64,000 nucleotides of DNA, taken from a virus. The notes below the pieces were generated by a model that saw nothing but the letters and a program-made list of their open reading frames with translations, made no database searches and was not told the origin of the DNA. The translations under genes and the position numbers were made by a program. This document shows positions 17,668 to 26,068 of this stretch, piece by piece (the first letter of the stretch is position 1; each line of letters begins with the position of its first letter). The stretch covers positions 1-64,000 of IMG/VR virus record IMGVR_UViG_3300031227_000017; one strand, written 5' to 3'.

Positions 17668-19009
17668 CTCGCTTCTCCTCTTTCTGTTCCTGCTGCTTGG
17701 TCTGCGGCTGGTGGGCCCAACCACTGGACGCCGGCCAGAAATTGGCTGACACCCGCTCACGTTCGAGCGTGTGGCTATCGAACCGCAGGGCGTCCTCCAG
17801 GTCGAGCCGCGTGTCGCGATAGAGCACCTGCAAGCGGTGCATCTTACTCGCGAACAAGGGTTTCCCGGGGCTGCGAGCAGCCGCCAAGAGATCCTCATCC
17901 GTGCAAAGCGGAGAGAGTGCCGGCTTGGTCGTCTCAATATGGTGACGCACCAGCGCGACGGACTCTTTGTCCGACAGGACCGCAAGGAAGCGTGACGGGG
18001 CCTGAAGCGGCTTGTCATGCTCCACGATCGCCAAGTCAATGGCTGCATCGTCGAAGATCGCGGACGCCGGCCCGAGGGCCTCACGCACAGCGATCACCAA
18101 CGCCAAGAGGCGATCATCTTCGCCAGCTCGTTCGAGCTCTTCCCGCAGGTCAAACCCAGCGGCTGCCGCACAAGCGGCGGCAGGGTTCGGGAACTCGAAG
18201 CCCGACATATCCCTGACGGGATTGTGGACCTCTTGCCCCTGAAGATGCCGATGGTCCTCCAGAACCTTCACGGCGCGTGCCACGGACGCGGGGTCCGCCA
18301 CGTACCGATGATCGATCGCCCACAGGTTTGTGGGATTCTCCTCCGACTGCGGGGGGAGCCAAAGCTCCGGCCACTCAGTCTGAGCGAGCATGTTGAGCGT
18401 ATCCCCGTGCATCTGTCGCATCTCTTTGGGCGACTTGCCCATGTGAAGGCGGATGCGTTCAACGATCGCCGGGGTCACCTCTGCGTCGATACTCGACATG
18501 TCCTGATAACACAGGAGGAAATGCGGGAGCTCCGGCACGACGCCGAGCTTCCAATTCTGCTCCGCCGCGCGGACGCGGGCAGCGTCCATGTCGAGGGCCA
18601 ACGACACCCAGTCCCCGTTGGGGCGGTCGCCGGCCTTCACGCCATCCGTCGCGTAACGCGGATCGAGGATTCGACCACGAGCGCCAGGATGCGGGCCTCG
18701 GTGAAAATCATGCGACATCCTGACACAAGCGTAATCAACGCTCGCGCTGTGGACATCCAGTTGGGCTGTGATGCAACCCAGCTCAATAGCCTCGCGGCCG
18801 TCGTTCTCCCAGGACACCTGGATCTGGGCACTTGCCGTGCCGATAGGGACGACCGATCGTCCCTTCAGGTTCCACGTGATTCCCCACACGGGGAACAGAC
18901 GCTTCGCCCGATGATACGGGCGTTTCGTGATCCGGGAGAAGTGGCGCTTGGCCAGGGGGTTGCTGGTCCTTGCGGACTTGCGAGTACGGGTGTTCGTGTT
19001 CTTCGACAT
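17651..19009 (-). CDS. Unknown 452-residue phage protein
   Basis: A strongly basic N-terminus (first 40 residues, many Arg/Lys) suggests nucleic-acid contact or a cleavable leader. The body is mixed alpha/beta, and the last 20 residues are Gln/Glu/Lys-rich. Its size and separation from the replication genes would suit a virion protein, but no motif supports this. Confidence 0.7.
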   Translation of the reverse strand: MSKNTNTRTRKSARTSNPLAKRHFSRITKRPYHRAKRLFPVWGITWNLKGRSVVPIGTASAQIQVSWENDGREAIELGCITAQLDVHSASVDYACVRMSHDFHRGPHPGARGRILDPRYATDGVKAGDRPNGDWVSLALDMDAARVRAAEQNWKLGVVPELPHFLLCYQDMSSIDAEVTPAIVERIRLHMGKSPKEMRQMHGDTLNMLAQTEWPELWLPPQSEENPTNLWAIDHRYVADPASVARAVKVLEDHRHLQGQEVHNPVRDMSGFEFPNPAAACAAAAGFDLREELERAGEDDRLLALVIAVREALGPASAIFDDAAIDLAIVEHDKPLQAPSRFLAVLSDKESVALVRHHIETTKPALSPLCTDEDLLAAARSPGKPLFASKMHRLQVLYRDTRLDLEDALRFDSHTLERERVSANFWPASSGWAHQPQTKQQEQKEEKRDEVTV

Positions 19010-19039
19010 CGTTCGGTCTCCTATGAGAAGCCATATTCA

Positions 19040-19249
19040 TTACGATACCGGGACAAGTTTGCGTAGATCTTCAGCCCTGGTGGACTCGACCTCCTCGATC
19101 GCCCCAAGCTGGTCCCACTCAGCTTGAGAGATAGTTAATTGCCTGCCCGGCTTTCCCTTCTCCCGACTGTAAAGAGTCAGGAGGAGTCCACCGGGTACCC
19201 GTCGCATGCGCTTGACGGGCTTGCCTTCGTAGAATCGTGTTTTAGGCAT
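19040..19249 (-). CDS. Small basic protein with an upstream mini-ORF
   Basis: 69 residues from ATG 19249. Basic N-terminal half (KTRFYEGKPVKRMRR), possibly a small SH3-like barrel. GGAGG lies 8 bases before a four-codon mini-ORF (ATG at 19263) whose TGA overlaps this ATG (TGATG). Translation may therefore reach it by termination-reinitiation. A longer in-frame start at 19312 has no ribosome site. Confidence 0.6.
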   Translation of the reverse strand: MPKTRFYEGKPVKRMRRVPGGLLLTLYSREKGKPGRQLTISQAEWDQLGAIEEVESTRAEDLRKLVPVS

Positions 19250-19390
19250 CAGTTCGCTTTCATGGTACGGTCCTCCATAAAGTAGAATAAGCGAAAATTC
19301 GCACGGGGCCACGGCCTAAATGTGGTAACCCAAAACGTAAGTACAAGTCTTCATGTTATATGACGTGTAATACGCCTGGATTTAGCACCT

Positions 19391-20230
19391 TTAGTCATCG
19401 AACATCGGCGTGTCGCCGGTGCTGACTATCGCAGGTGGCCCCGGCACATTTTCACCATCGACAGCGTCACCGCCGTCGGCCGTCTCGTCTGATTCGTCGG
19501 TCTCTTCGTCGTCGAAGTCTTCTTCCAGCGGATCTGTCGGTGCCACGTTCTTATCCAGTGACGGACCGACCCAGCCGAATTCTTCATCGTCGAGCGAGTC
19601 ACCTTCGGGTATCTCGAATAACGGCAATGCACCCAATGGAGTACGAAGGAATCTATTTGGTCCTCTAGTAACAATCAATCGCTGCCCGAGGAACGGGAAC
19701 AAGTGACACGACGTACCAAGCAGCTCCCGCACTACGGTGATCAGCTCGGTCACACACTCGAACGCTTCCACACGCGGCCAGTCATCCTCGGGAATGACGA
19801 CGAGATGATACATCTGGTCCGTCTGCCGCTGCTGGTTCAACAGTGCCGCCAACAACGTCTGTGCCGCTGGTGGTATCAACGCATCGCCCGGACTTGGCGC
19901 GCGGGGCGGCGGAGTCACGGCCGCAACAGGTTGCTCCCCTGCTTCGACTACCGGTGCCGTCTTAGGTCGAACCCGAGGCTTCGGTTTCGGCGGCATCGAC
20001 GGCGGGGGTGGCGGCGTCCTCTTCTGCTGTGGAGACTGGGACTGCCCGTCGTCCTTCTTCTTCCTCGGACCCCCGCCCGTCAGTGGCGCTCCCACCATTG
20101 CCCCAGGCTCCGGCTTGGACGGTGCCGGAACCCGCGGTGGCATTACCGGGGTCGACACCTTCGCCGGTGCAGTCGGCGTGGGGGATTGGACCGTTTCGGA
20201 GGGCGGCGTCTGTTTGTTGTTGTCCGGCAT
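19391..20230 (-). CDS. Unknown protein: Pro-rich N-terminus, acidic C-terminus
   Basis: 279 residues; GGAG seven bases before ATG 20230. Residues 1-125 are Pro/Lys-rich and disordered, 130-220 look folded (alpha/beta), and the last 50 are strongly acidic (Asp/Glu runs), a DNA-mimic or chaperone-like tail. The first 90 codons overlap the end of the 19962 gene in another frame. Upstream of the 19040 gene, with a 77-bp untranslated gap (19313-19390 if the longer 19040 frame is used) where I see no clear element. Confidence 0.65.
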   Translation of the reverse strand: MPDNNKQTPPSETVQSPTPTAPAKVSTPVMPPRVPAPSKPEPGAMVGAPLTGGGPRKKKDDGQSQSPQQKRTPPPPPSMPPKPKPRVRPKTAPVVEAGEQPVAAVTPPPRAPSPGDALIPPAAQTLLAALLNQQRQTDQMYHLVVIPEDDWPRVEAFECVTELITVVRELLGTSCHLFPFLGQRLIVTRGPNRFLRTPLGALPLFEIPEGDSLDDEEFGWVGPSLDKNVAPTDPLEEDFDDEETDESDETADGGDAVDGENVPGPPAIVSTGDTPMFDD

Positions 20231-20501
20231 TCTGTGGCTCCACGTAAAGTACGGTTAGCCCAAGTGTCACGCACTTGAGCTGGTACGGGTCTTCTTTACT
20301 CCCATGCCATGCTGTGTGCATACCCAGCTGGCCAGGGTGAATAATAAGATAACCTGTCTTGTTTACCCACTCGTTGACCTGGGCATCCAAGGACAGGCTT
20401 TCTTCCTTAGTCTCCTCGCGGGAGACCTCAACGAACACACTGGGTGACTCGCGTCTATACCAGCGGTTCTCTGCAAACGTCTTAGTCCGACGCAGTTGCA
20501 T
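19962..20501 (-). CDS. Unknown protein with long low-complexity overlap
   Basis: 179 residues. Residues 1-90 look folded (aromatic, beta-rich). The last 90 are Gly/Ala/Glu-rich and are read from the same DNA that encodes the Pro-rich start of the 19391 protein (about 269-bp overlap). Either both frames are used or the tail is simply an unstopped extension. Function unknown. Confidence 0.55.
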   Translation of the reverse strand: MQLRRTKTFAENRWYRRESPSVFVEVSREETKEESLSLDAQVNEWVNKTGYLIIHPGQLGMHTAWHGSKEDPYQLKCVTLGLTVLYVEPQNAGQQQTDAALRNGPIPHADCTGEGVDPGNATAGSGTVQAGAWGNGGSATDGRGSEEEEGRRAVPVSTAEEDAATPAVDAAETEASGST

Positions 20502-20844
20502 CTACGGCCTCCTTTTGTGGTTGTTGGTTAGCTCGTCGCGACTGCTGCCCTCGCTTACCAGCGGTTGATCGCCCCTGTCGCTTCTTGGCGAACTCCCCGG
20601 CTGGCATGTCGAAGTCAAACTGTACCGGTGCTCCATCCCGTCGCTGCACTGTGAACTCGCCGGTGTTAGCATTGAATAGCACCACGGCCTTACTCTCCGC
20701 CCCGCCAGCGCCGGTGGCTGTCAGATAAGCAGCCTTGACAATATGCTGCCCCCGTAACGTGACGGGCGTAGCATCAATAGCCCTGACCTGCATCTGCACA
20801 TCCACGACTTCCAGTTCTTGCGGCGGTTCAATCTTGAATTTCAT
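20482..20844 (-). CDS. Small unknown protein with basic tail
   Basis: 120 residues from ATG 20844 (AAGGA eight bases upstream; a GTG directly before is possible). Residues 1-85 are beta-rich; 90-115 are Arg/Lys/Gln-rich (KKRQGRSTAGKRG), suggesting nucleic-acid contact. Overlaps the 19962 gene start by 20 bp. Confidence 0.65.
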   Translation of the reverse strand: MKFKIEPPQELEVVDVQMQVRAIDATPVTLRGQHIVKAAYLTATGAGGAESKAVVLFNANTGEFTVQRRDGAPVQFDFDMPAGEFAKKRQGRSTAGKRGQQSRRANQQPQKEAVDATASD

Positions 20845-20848
20845 CACG

Positions 20849-21577
20849 TCAATCCTTCTTCGGTAACAGCTGCTCTGGCGACGGTGGTGGTCCTATCACG
20901 GACGCACCCTCTAGCACCATATCAGCCTTTGGGTCCTCATGAACAAGGGTTGGTAACCCTGGGTAAACCATCGGCCGGATGTACGAGAACGCTCGTGTGC
21001 TCGACACCCCGAACACCGTCAGTGGTACAGTGGGGATCTGCTCAATTACCGCCATCCGTTTGATCGCAGGAACATCCAGCATCTGCATCTCATAAAAGTT
21101 GACCCTGCCGTAGAAATTGGTAGCCCGCTCCATGACAGCTATGCCAGCCACCGTGTTGCGAAGCAGATCCCACCGCTCTCGCACTATCCCACATAATCGA
21201 TGATCCCAGTTCACGGGTCGACCAGCACACAGGCCGATACCCAACCCCGCGAAAAATGGATCTACATAATCCAATACAAAAGGCAGCTCCGCCGGATTGT
21301 CCGACGGATGCAGCCTATTGAACTCTTCAAGCGGGTCACGGTCGAACCGCCCCGCCGTGCAAATGACAGCAGTGGTAAAGAACTCAAATTCCTGGGCCAT
21401 CTCTGCAAGCGTATAAACCTTGCGGACTTGTGTGCCATCGCCGTCTCCAGGCCTGCCGGCATCATGTTGCTCCACCCCTTTGACAGGAAGACCTTTACGG
21501 CCCATCTGCTCCAGGTTGAACTCCGCCATAAGGTCTTCGTTCACGACGATCTTAGGTTTTTGTGGCTCTTCGGACAT
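20849..21577 (-). CDS. Unknown phage protein
   Basis: 242 residues from ATG 21577. The upstream extension to 21847 is antisense-like sequence inside the next gene and is rejected. Mixed alpha/beta with a central aromatic-rich segment, Pro-rich end and charged C-terminus. No family recognised. Confidence 0.65.
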   Translation of the reverse strand: MSEEPQKPKIVVNEDLMAEFNLEQMGRKGLPVKGVEQHDAGRPGDGDGTQVRKVYTLAEMAQEFEFFTTAVICTAGRFDRDPLEEFNRLHPSDNPAELPFVLDYVDPFFAGLGIGLCAGRPVNWDHRLCGIVRERWDLLRNTVAGIAVMERATNFYGRVNFYEMQMLDVPAIKRMAVIEQIPTVPLTVFGVSSTRAFSYIRPMVYPGLPTLVHEDPKADMVLEGASVIGPPPSPEQLLPKKD

Positions 21578-21593
21578 TACTGCTAATCCTTTG

Positions 21594-22280
21594 CTACACT
21601 GGGAACAAGTTGGCGGCCAATGCGATATGCCGGGCCAAGTCAGCCTGAAGCCGTGGGTCGGTATCGATGTTGGCATCTTGCGGCAACTCAATACCGAGGA
21701 ACTGAGCCAATCCGTCGAACGGGATGTCATTCCGATTCTCGGATGGGATGGCCGCGTCGTACGGATCACACCACGGAGCGGGCGCGAAGGGTCTATGATA
21801 CCACAACCCGACCGGAATAGCCGATGTGGGCAGCCCTTCACCCGCACAATACCGCAGCGCGTCCATAGCCATCACGCGCAACCGGTCACGAATACGCAGC
21901 CCGAACAGGCGGACCTGCACGTCATGATCCGCCGAGTTGCCGGAATAAAAGCCGCCATCGTCGAGCAGTTCAGCGATCTGTCGCATCGCATTCCAAGCGA
22001 CTTCGCCTTCCGGCGTACCGAACCCGGCAGCCAACGAGAATACCTCGTCGCCAGCCTCATCCAGCACGACACAGCTCGATACCGTGCCGGCAACCGGGAG
22101 GAAGTGCGCTGTCTCTTCGCGCTTAGCTTCCTTCTCCGCCACTTCCTTCTCCACGCTCTCCGGCTTCTTGCTCCGTGTCGCCACACACGGGGCGAAGAAC
22201 TGTTCCCAGTTCGTCCGGCGTCCCAGCGTCACTCCCAGGAAGTACCTGGGCGTCTTCTTCAGTTGGTTTATCTGTGTCAT
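21594..22280 (-). CDS. Unknown phage protein
   Basis: 228 residues. The N-terminal 60 include a Lys/Glu-rich helix (KPESVEKEVAEKEAKREE). The remainder has alternating hydrophobic strands and an acidic loop. Its start lies 158 bp inside the gene at 22123. Function unknown. Confidence 0.65.
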   Translation of the reverse strand: MTQINQLKKTPRYFLGVTLGRRTNWEQFFAPCVATRSKKPESVEKEVAEKEAKREETAHFLPVAGTVSSCVVLDEAGDEVFSLAAGFGTPEGEVAWNAMRQIAELLDDGGFYSGNSADHDVQVRLFGLRIRDRLRVMAMDALRYCAGEGLPTSAIPVGLWYHRPFAPAPWCDPYDAAIPSENRNDIPFDGLAQFLGIELPQDANIDTDPRLQADLARHIALAANLFPV

Positions 22281-22647
22281 CCTTCTCTACCTCTTTTTGC
22301 ATTTGGACAAAAATGTCGATGATGGGGACAACAGTATCCAGCACTTGCAACTGGAGCTCTGCCGGTGTCCCCGGTTCCGCCACCGCCATCTCCTGAGCAC
22401 TCATGCCAAGGGTCTGGAGAACAAGCTCGGGACTTTGGATGTCCCAACCCTGCTCCATCTCCTGGGACAGCGCACCCCGGACAAGGAGGAATAGCCGCCG
22501 CGCGATGATGTCGACCATCACGAGCTTCGGTATGATGGGGCTCTCGGCCATGAGGATTCGGGCATCTTCAGCCGCATCCTCTAACTTCTTCTTCGAGAGA
22601 TCCTCAAGATTGGCCCCGACGATCGGGGACGGTGTATTTTCTGACAT
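22123..22647 (-). CDS. Unknown helical protein with Gly/Glu tail
   Basis: 174 residues. Residues 15-120 are mostly helical with a hydrophobic stretch near 45-60. The last 50 are Glu/Gly/Thr-rich and are encoded over the start of the 21594 gene in a different frame. No known motif. Confidence 0.65.
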   Translation of the reverse strand: MSENTPSPIVGANLEDLSKKKLEDAAEDARILMAESPIIPKLVMVDIIARRLFLLVRGALSQEMEQGWDIQSPELVLQTLGMSAQEMAVAEPGTPAELQLQVLDTVVPIIDIFVQMQKEVEKDDTDKPTEEDAQVLPGSDAGTPDELGTVLRPVCGDTEQEAGERGEGSGGEGS

Positions 22648-22687
22648 GACAATTATCCTTACTAAAATCGTACATGAAAATCAACGA

Positions 22688-22927
22688 TCAGGCAATACTC
22701 AATGCTATCGATGGCCTAATCACGGTATGCGGAAACTTCTTAGCGAACGCCTCACGCGCGGCGACTTCTTTAATCGCCCCAGCTTCGGTCTTATGGTACG
22801 TCCGTAGGAACGAACCACCATACGCCTCCCACTGCTGAATGTCAATATATTCGGGCCACTCATGGCCACTGATCGGGTTTTTGTGCCATTTCGTCTTATG
22901 CGACTGACAATAGCCAATACCGGCCAT
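22688..22927 (-). CDS. Small unknown protein
   Basis: 79 residues. Has the pattern CxSHKTKWHKNPISGHEWPEY with Cys and three His that might bind a metal, then a short helix. Starts 2 bp after the GT32 gene's stop. A 40-bp gap with no visible element follows towards 22647. Confidence 0.6.
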   Translation of the reverse strand: MAGIGYCQSHKTKWHKNPISGHEWPEYIDIQQWEAYGGSFLRTYHKTEAGAIKEVAAREAFAKKFPHTVIRPSIALSIA

Positions 22928-22928
22928 A

Positions 22929-23606
22929 CTAATCTCCCAGAACTCGTTTCCAGCTTGCGTCGTAGAAATGGAAGCCGTGGGCCTCCGGGTACTCGGTCAT
23001 CAGGGTCTCAATTGACTTACCCTGCAACCGCTCACGCTCTTCGTAGGTCACCGGCGACATTGCCTCGCGTGGCAACATCCGTAAAAACTCAAAATTACCG
23101 CAGACCCATTCATCGTAAATAAGGGTATATGCCATCCAGTCACGCACCACCGGCGTAAATATCATTGGCCCGCCCCGCAGATGGGGCATACCATTCGCAG
23201 TGCTCTCCCACGTGCTCGCGAGCTTCGCCATCATGGCACCCACCACAGGGTGCTCCGGTACTGATGCGATAAAACTGGTAGCCACGAAATCCTCTGTCTC
23301 GAAAGCCACCACCATCGCGGCGTCACACAGCAGCGACTCAATGTTGCGAACACACAGATGATCCGTATCCAGATACACACCACCATACGTGGACAGCAAC
23401 TCGAACCGCATTATATCAGCTTTTTCTGACGGCGTCCTCGCTACGTCGTACAAGCGTTGCAGCCGCAACGGTGGGCGATTATTCTCCGTCCACAGCCGCG
23501 ACTCCCACCCAGGGTGAAGCGACAACGTCATGTCACGCCACTCTTGGAACTGCGCTGGGAAGGGGTCATCACCAAGCCAAATATGGTGAAATATTTTCGG
23601 AATCAT
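22929..23606 (-). CDS. Glycosyltransferase, GT32 family (DXD sugar-binding)
   Basis: 225 residues from ATG 23606 (AAGGTGG upstream). The start MIPKIFHHIWLGD and the motif ADIMRFELLSTYGGVYLDTD are diagnostic for GT32 transferases (mannosyl-, glucosyl-, capsule- and OCH1-like); DTD binds metal and the nucleotide-sugar. Shorter than most family members but the core is present. Donor and acceptor unknown. Packed against the DNA methyltransferase gene, so a nucleic-acid acceptor cannot be excluded. Confidence 0.9.
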   Translation of the reverse strand: MIPKIFHHIWLGDDPFPAQFQEWRDMTLSLHPGWESRLWTENNRPPLRLQRLYDVARTPSEKADIMRFELLSTYGGVYLDTDHLCVRNIESLLCDAAMVVAFETEDFVATSFIASVPEHPVVGAMMAKLASTWESTANGMPHLRGGPMIFTPVVRDWMAYTLIYDEWVCGNFEFLRMLPREAMSPVTYEERERLQGKSIETLMTEYPEAHGFHFYDASWKRVLGD

Positions 23607-23607
23607 A

Positions 23608-24444
23608 CTAACCACCTTGTGGTAAGGGTCCGTCGAGCGGATCGCCCAGCTTCGCCGCGTCAATACGGCGACGAGCTGCGACCGCGAACTTTTCAGATAA
23701 CTCAAAACCAATATACTGCCGGTCGAGCTTCTTCGCTACCGCCAGCGTCGTACCAGATCCGGCCATCGGGTCCAGCACCACGTCACCGGGATTGGAGCAA
23801 GCACGAATGACACGCCCGACCAGCTGCTCCGGCATCTGATTCGGTGCTCCTTCAATCCGATGCTTGAACGTCCCGCAGATCCTCGGAATGTGCCAAGTGT
23901 CGGCGAACTCCGGGAACGCATCAGCGTCCAGCTCCTGCGGACGAAGTACCCACGTGTCGTCAGGTAGCCGCCCGTCAGGGTTGGCCCGCTTATCCTTGTA
24001 ATGCAATGCTCGCGCACTCGGGACACGGATAGCGTCGTGATTGAACACGAAGCTCTTCGGGTCCTTCACGAAGTAGAGCAGGTGAGCGTGAGACCGCGTG
24101 AACTTCTTCTTGCAGTTGACGCCGAAGGTGTAGTACCAGATGATCCAGCTTCGCATGTGAAAGCCGTGATGTCGGCAAGCTATCTTCATCTCTGCCGCCC
24201 ACTCGTCACCGATGGCCATCCAGAAAGAACCGTCGACGGTCAGACAATCGTAAAGCGCGCTGAGCCAGTCGTCCGACCAGTGGGAATAATCCTGCGGTGA
24301 CATCGCGTCATCGTACTCGCCCTGATAATCAAAGCCGATATTATACGGCGGATCACAGAAAGCCAGATGCACGCTATGTGCGGGCATGTCCCGCATGTAC
24401 TTCACACAATCGCCCGTGTAAACCTTGTTACCAAAAGTCGCCAT
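23608..24444 (-). CDS. DNA methyltransferase (N4-cytosine/N6-adenine, beta-class order)
   Basis: 278 residues from ATG 24444. Catalytic DPPY at 31-34, then the target-recognition region, then the SAM-binding motif DPMAGSGTTLAVAKKL near the C-terminus; this order (IV before I) marks the beta class. No restriction enzyme lies beside it, so it is an orphan enzyme, probably masking phage sites from host restriction. TAATG junction with the resolvase gene. Target base not predictable from this sequence. Confidence 0.93.
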   Translation of the reverse strand: MATFGNKVYTGDCVKYMRDMPAHSVHLAFCDPPYNIGFDYQGEYDDAMSPQDYSHWSDDWLSALYDCLTVDGSFWMAIGDEWAAEMKIACRHHGFHMRSWIIWYYTFGVNCKKKFTRSHAHLLYFVKDPKSFVFNHDAIRVPSARALHYKDKRANPDGRLPDDTWVLRPQELDADAFPEFADTWHIPRICGTFKHRIEGAPNQMPEQLVGRVIRACSNPGDVVLDPMAGSGTTLAVAKKLDRQYIGFELSEKFAVAARRRIDAAKLGDPLDGPLPQGG

Positions 24445-25109
24445 TACTGCATCCCTTCCGAATAGTTTTGAACGCACATGGCACACAGGAACATCGAGTC
24501 GGCGATATTATCGTCACCCGTGTCGTCCTCCAGCCGCAAAGTAGTCCCGAACTGCTCATTGCAGGCTTCGAGCATCTCCCCTTTGTTCGCGTTACCGCGA
24601 CCCGTTGCGTATTTCTTGAGTGTACCAATTGGTACCGACTGACACGGGATACCCCGCTCTTCAGCCCACACTACAAGCGTAGCCTGCAACGAATGGACGA
24701 CCTGCGCCCCGGACACTGCCCGAGCCACCATCGCCGTCAGGTTTGTTTTCTTCATGCCGGGGGCTGACCCCTGCGGCGTGTACTTGACCTCTTCATAGCA
24801 GATCACGTCTGGCTCGGTCACCTCCAGGAAGTGCTTCAACCGGATAAGCCGGATCGACTGCGTATCCCAGTTCCCGATGCTCAGATTCCACTGCCCGCCC
24901 ACCAGCACACCAGACGTCACCGGTTGCCCTGGCATGACATCACAAAACGTGACGCCGCAGTTGCTCGCCAGATCCAGCCCGAGAAAACGCTTATGTCTCG
25001 GCGGTATGATCGGCAGTCGCTTCGCATAGACCCTTGGGTCCTTGATCAGCGCCAGCTTCCCCTTGGGCAGCTCCCCCACTTCCGCTTTGACTGCTTTCTT
25101 TTTTGCCAT
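24444..25109 (-). CDS. RuvC-like Holliday junction resolvase
   Basis: 221 residues. RNase H-fold acidic residues in order: LGLDLASNCGV (first Asp), CYEEVKYTP (Glu), and a C-terminal DDTGDDNIADSMFL (two Asp), as in RuvC and phage relatives. It should cut four-way junctions during recombination-dependent replication or packaging. A basic N-terminal extension of about 40 residues precedes the core. Confidence 0.85.
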   Translation of the reverse strand: MAKKKAVKAEVGELPKGKLALIKDPRVYAKRLPIIPPRHKRFLGLDLASNCGVTFCDVMPGQPVTSGVLVGGQWNLSIGNWDTQSIRLIRLKHFLEVTEPDVICYEEVKYTPQGSAPGMKKTNLTAMVARAVSGAQVVHSLQATLVVWAEERGIPCQSVPIGTLKKYATGRGNANKGEMLEACNEQFGTTLRLEDDTGDDNIADSMFLCAMCVQNYSEGMQ

Positions 25110-25323
25110 CAGCTGTCACTTCCCTCCAATAATCCGCACACTCTTCACATGAATGATCGCGGGGGCACGGGTCGCCCTGGTAATTGTAATAACAATGCGA
25201 ACTGCAAAATGTGTCAGACGGGTAGCTACTCCCTTTATCAAACAACTGGTCGCAGTTCGCGCAGTGAAAACTATTGTCTCCCCCGCGTGTGTCCAGCATC
25301 GGTCGCTGAAAGACTGTTACCAC
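24991..25323 (-). CDS. Small zinc-finger protein
   Basis: 110 residues if it starts at GTG 25323; ATG at 25299 is an alternative. Cys/His pattern HCANC, CSSHC, CPRDHSCEEC spans about 20-65 and could bind two zinc ions (FLZ/MYM-like spacing). The last 40 residues are Gly/Glu/Ala-rich and overlap the resolvase gene by 119 bp. Possibly a transcription or nuclease cofactor; unknown. Confidence 0.6.
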   Translation of the reverse strand: MVTVFQRPMLDTRGGDNSFHCANCDQLFDKGSSYPSDTFCSSHCYYNYQGDPCPRDHSCEECADYWREVTADGKKESSQSGSGGAAQGEAGADQGPKGLCEATADHTAET

Positions 25324-26065
25324 GCGTAGCCTCCGTAAGTTCCTGGAACGTCTGCAAGAGGTGATGAATAAGCACGCAGTCGAAACAGGCCGTGTGCATC
25401 AAGCGCATATCTAAATTGTAGCGTTCGGCAAGGCGGTACTTAGGAGCGCAGTGGCGTTCCATGTTCCACTTCACCCCGCGACATTGCGCGTTGTTGACTC
25501 GCCGCATCCACTCGTCCAGCGTGTCTTCTGGATACGGTGGTCTGCCAGCCTGTATGGCCTTCTCAAGCAATCCGGTATCGAATATCGAGTTAAGCCGCCA
25601 CGGCAACAGATAACCCTGAAGGAACCGCTTCGTATGCCCGTCCAGCATCCGTCGATCAAATCGCCAAAAACCATGACCGACCAATAGGCCGCCCTTGATA
25701 ATGTGATCATAGATCATCGTAATATACTGATGCAGACCTTCCACCGGTGGCATCCCTTCTTTGCAGAGCCTGCCCCACGGATAGTAAAACGGTCGACCTT
25801 CCTTGTTGTAAATATCCGCAAGCCGGATAAGCTGCGACTTTATATACCCGTGATCGGCATGTGGGTATTGAGACCAGTCAAGCAGCAGGCTACCCTGCTG
25901 CTTGACTTTACTGTTCTCAACCAACGCCCATCCGAGATCCACCACGAAATCCTTGTTGTGAGAGAACCCACAGGTCTCCGTGTCAAGCACCAAGTAGTCT
26001 GTCGGGAAATCAAAATGCTCCCCGAAGATTGCAAGGGTCTCATGCTCTTCTGGTGTAAATAACAT
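25271..26065 (-). CDS. DnaQ-like DEDDh 3'-5' exonuclease
   Basis: 264 residues. Exo I LVLDTETCGF (D28, E30), Exo II GHGFWRFDRRML (central Asp) and Exo III HTACFDCVLIHHLL (His-x4-Asp) are all present, so a catalytically competent DEDDh exonuclease. The polymerase at 41239 has its own DEDDy domain, so this one may serve repair, recombination or RNA trimming. The last 20 residues overlap the zinc-finger gene. Confidence 0.85.
   Translation of the reverse strand: MLFTPEEHETLAIFGEHFDFPTDYLVLDTETCGFSHNKDFVVDLGWALVENSKVKQQGSLLLDWSQYPHADHGYIKSQLIRLADIYNKEGRPFYYPWGRLCKEGMPPVEGLHQYITMIYDHIIKGGLLVGHGFWRFDRRMLDGHTKRFLQGYLLPWRLNSIFDTGLLEKAIQAGRPPYPEDTLDEWMRRVNNAQCRGVKWNMERHCAPKYRLAERYNLDMRLMHTACFDCVLIHHLLQTFQELTEATRGNSLSATDAGHTRGRQ
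25435..25449 (+). repeat. Dispersed motif, copy 3 (core only)
   Basis: GGTACTTAGGAGCGC: the 9-bp core is exact but the right half has diverged. Lies inside the exonuclease gene (codons for PKYR on the minus strand). Confidence 0.5.
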
Positions 26066-26068
26066 TGG

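Noticed and set aside
17668-18084. N-terminal extension of the 17344 gene
   Set aside because: Arg/Ser-rich shadow of the 17651 gene; AGGAG and ATG at 17667 define the real start.
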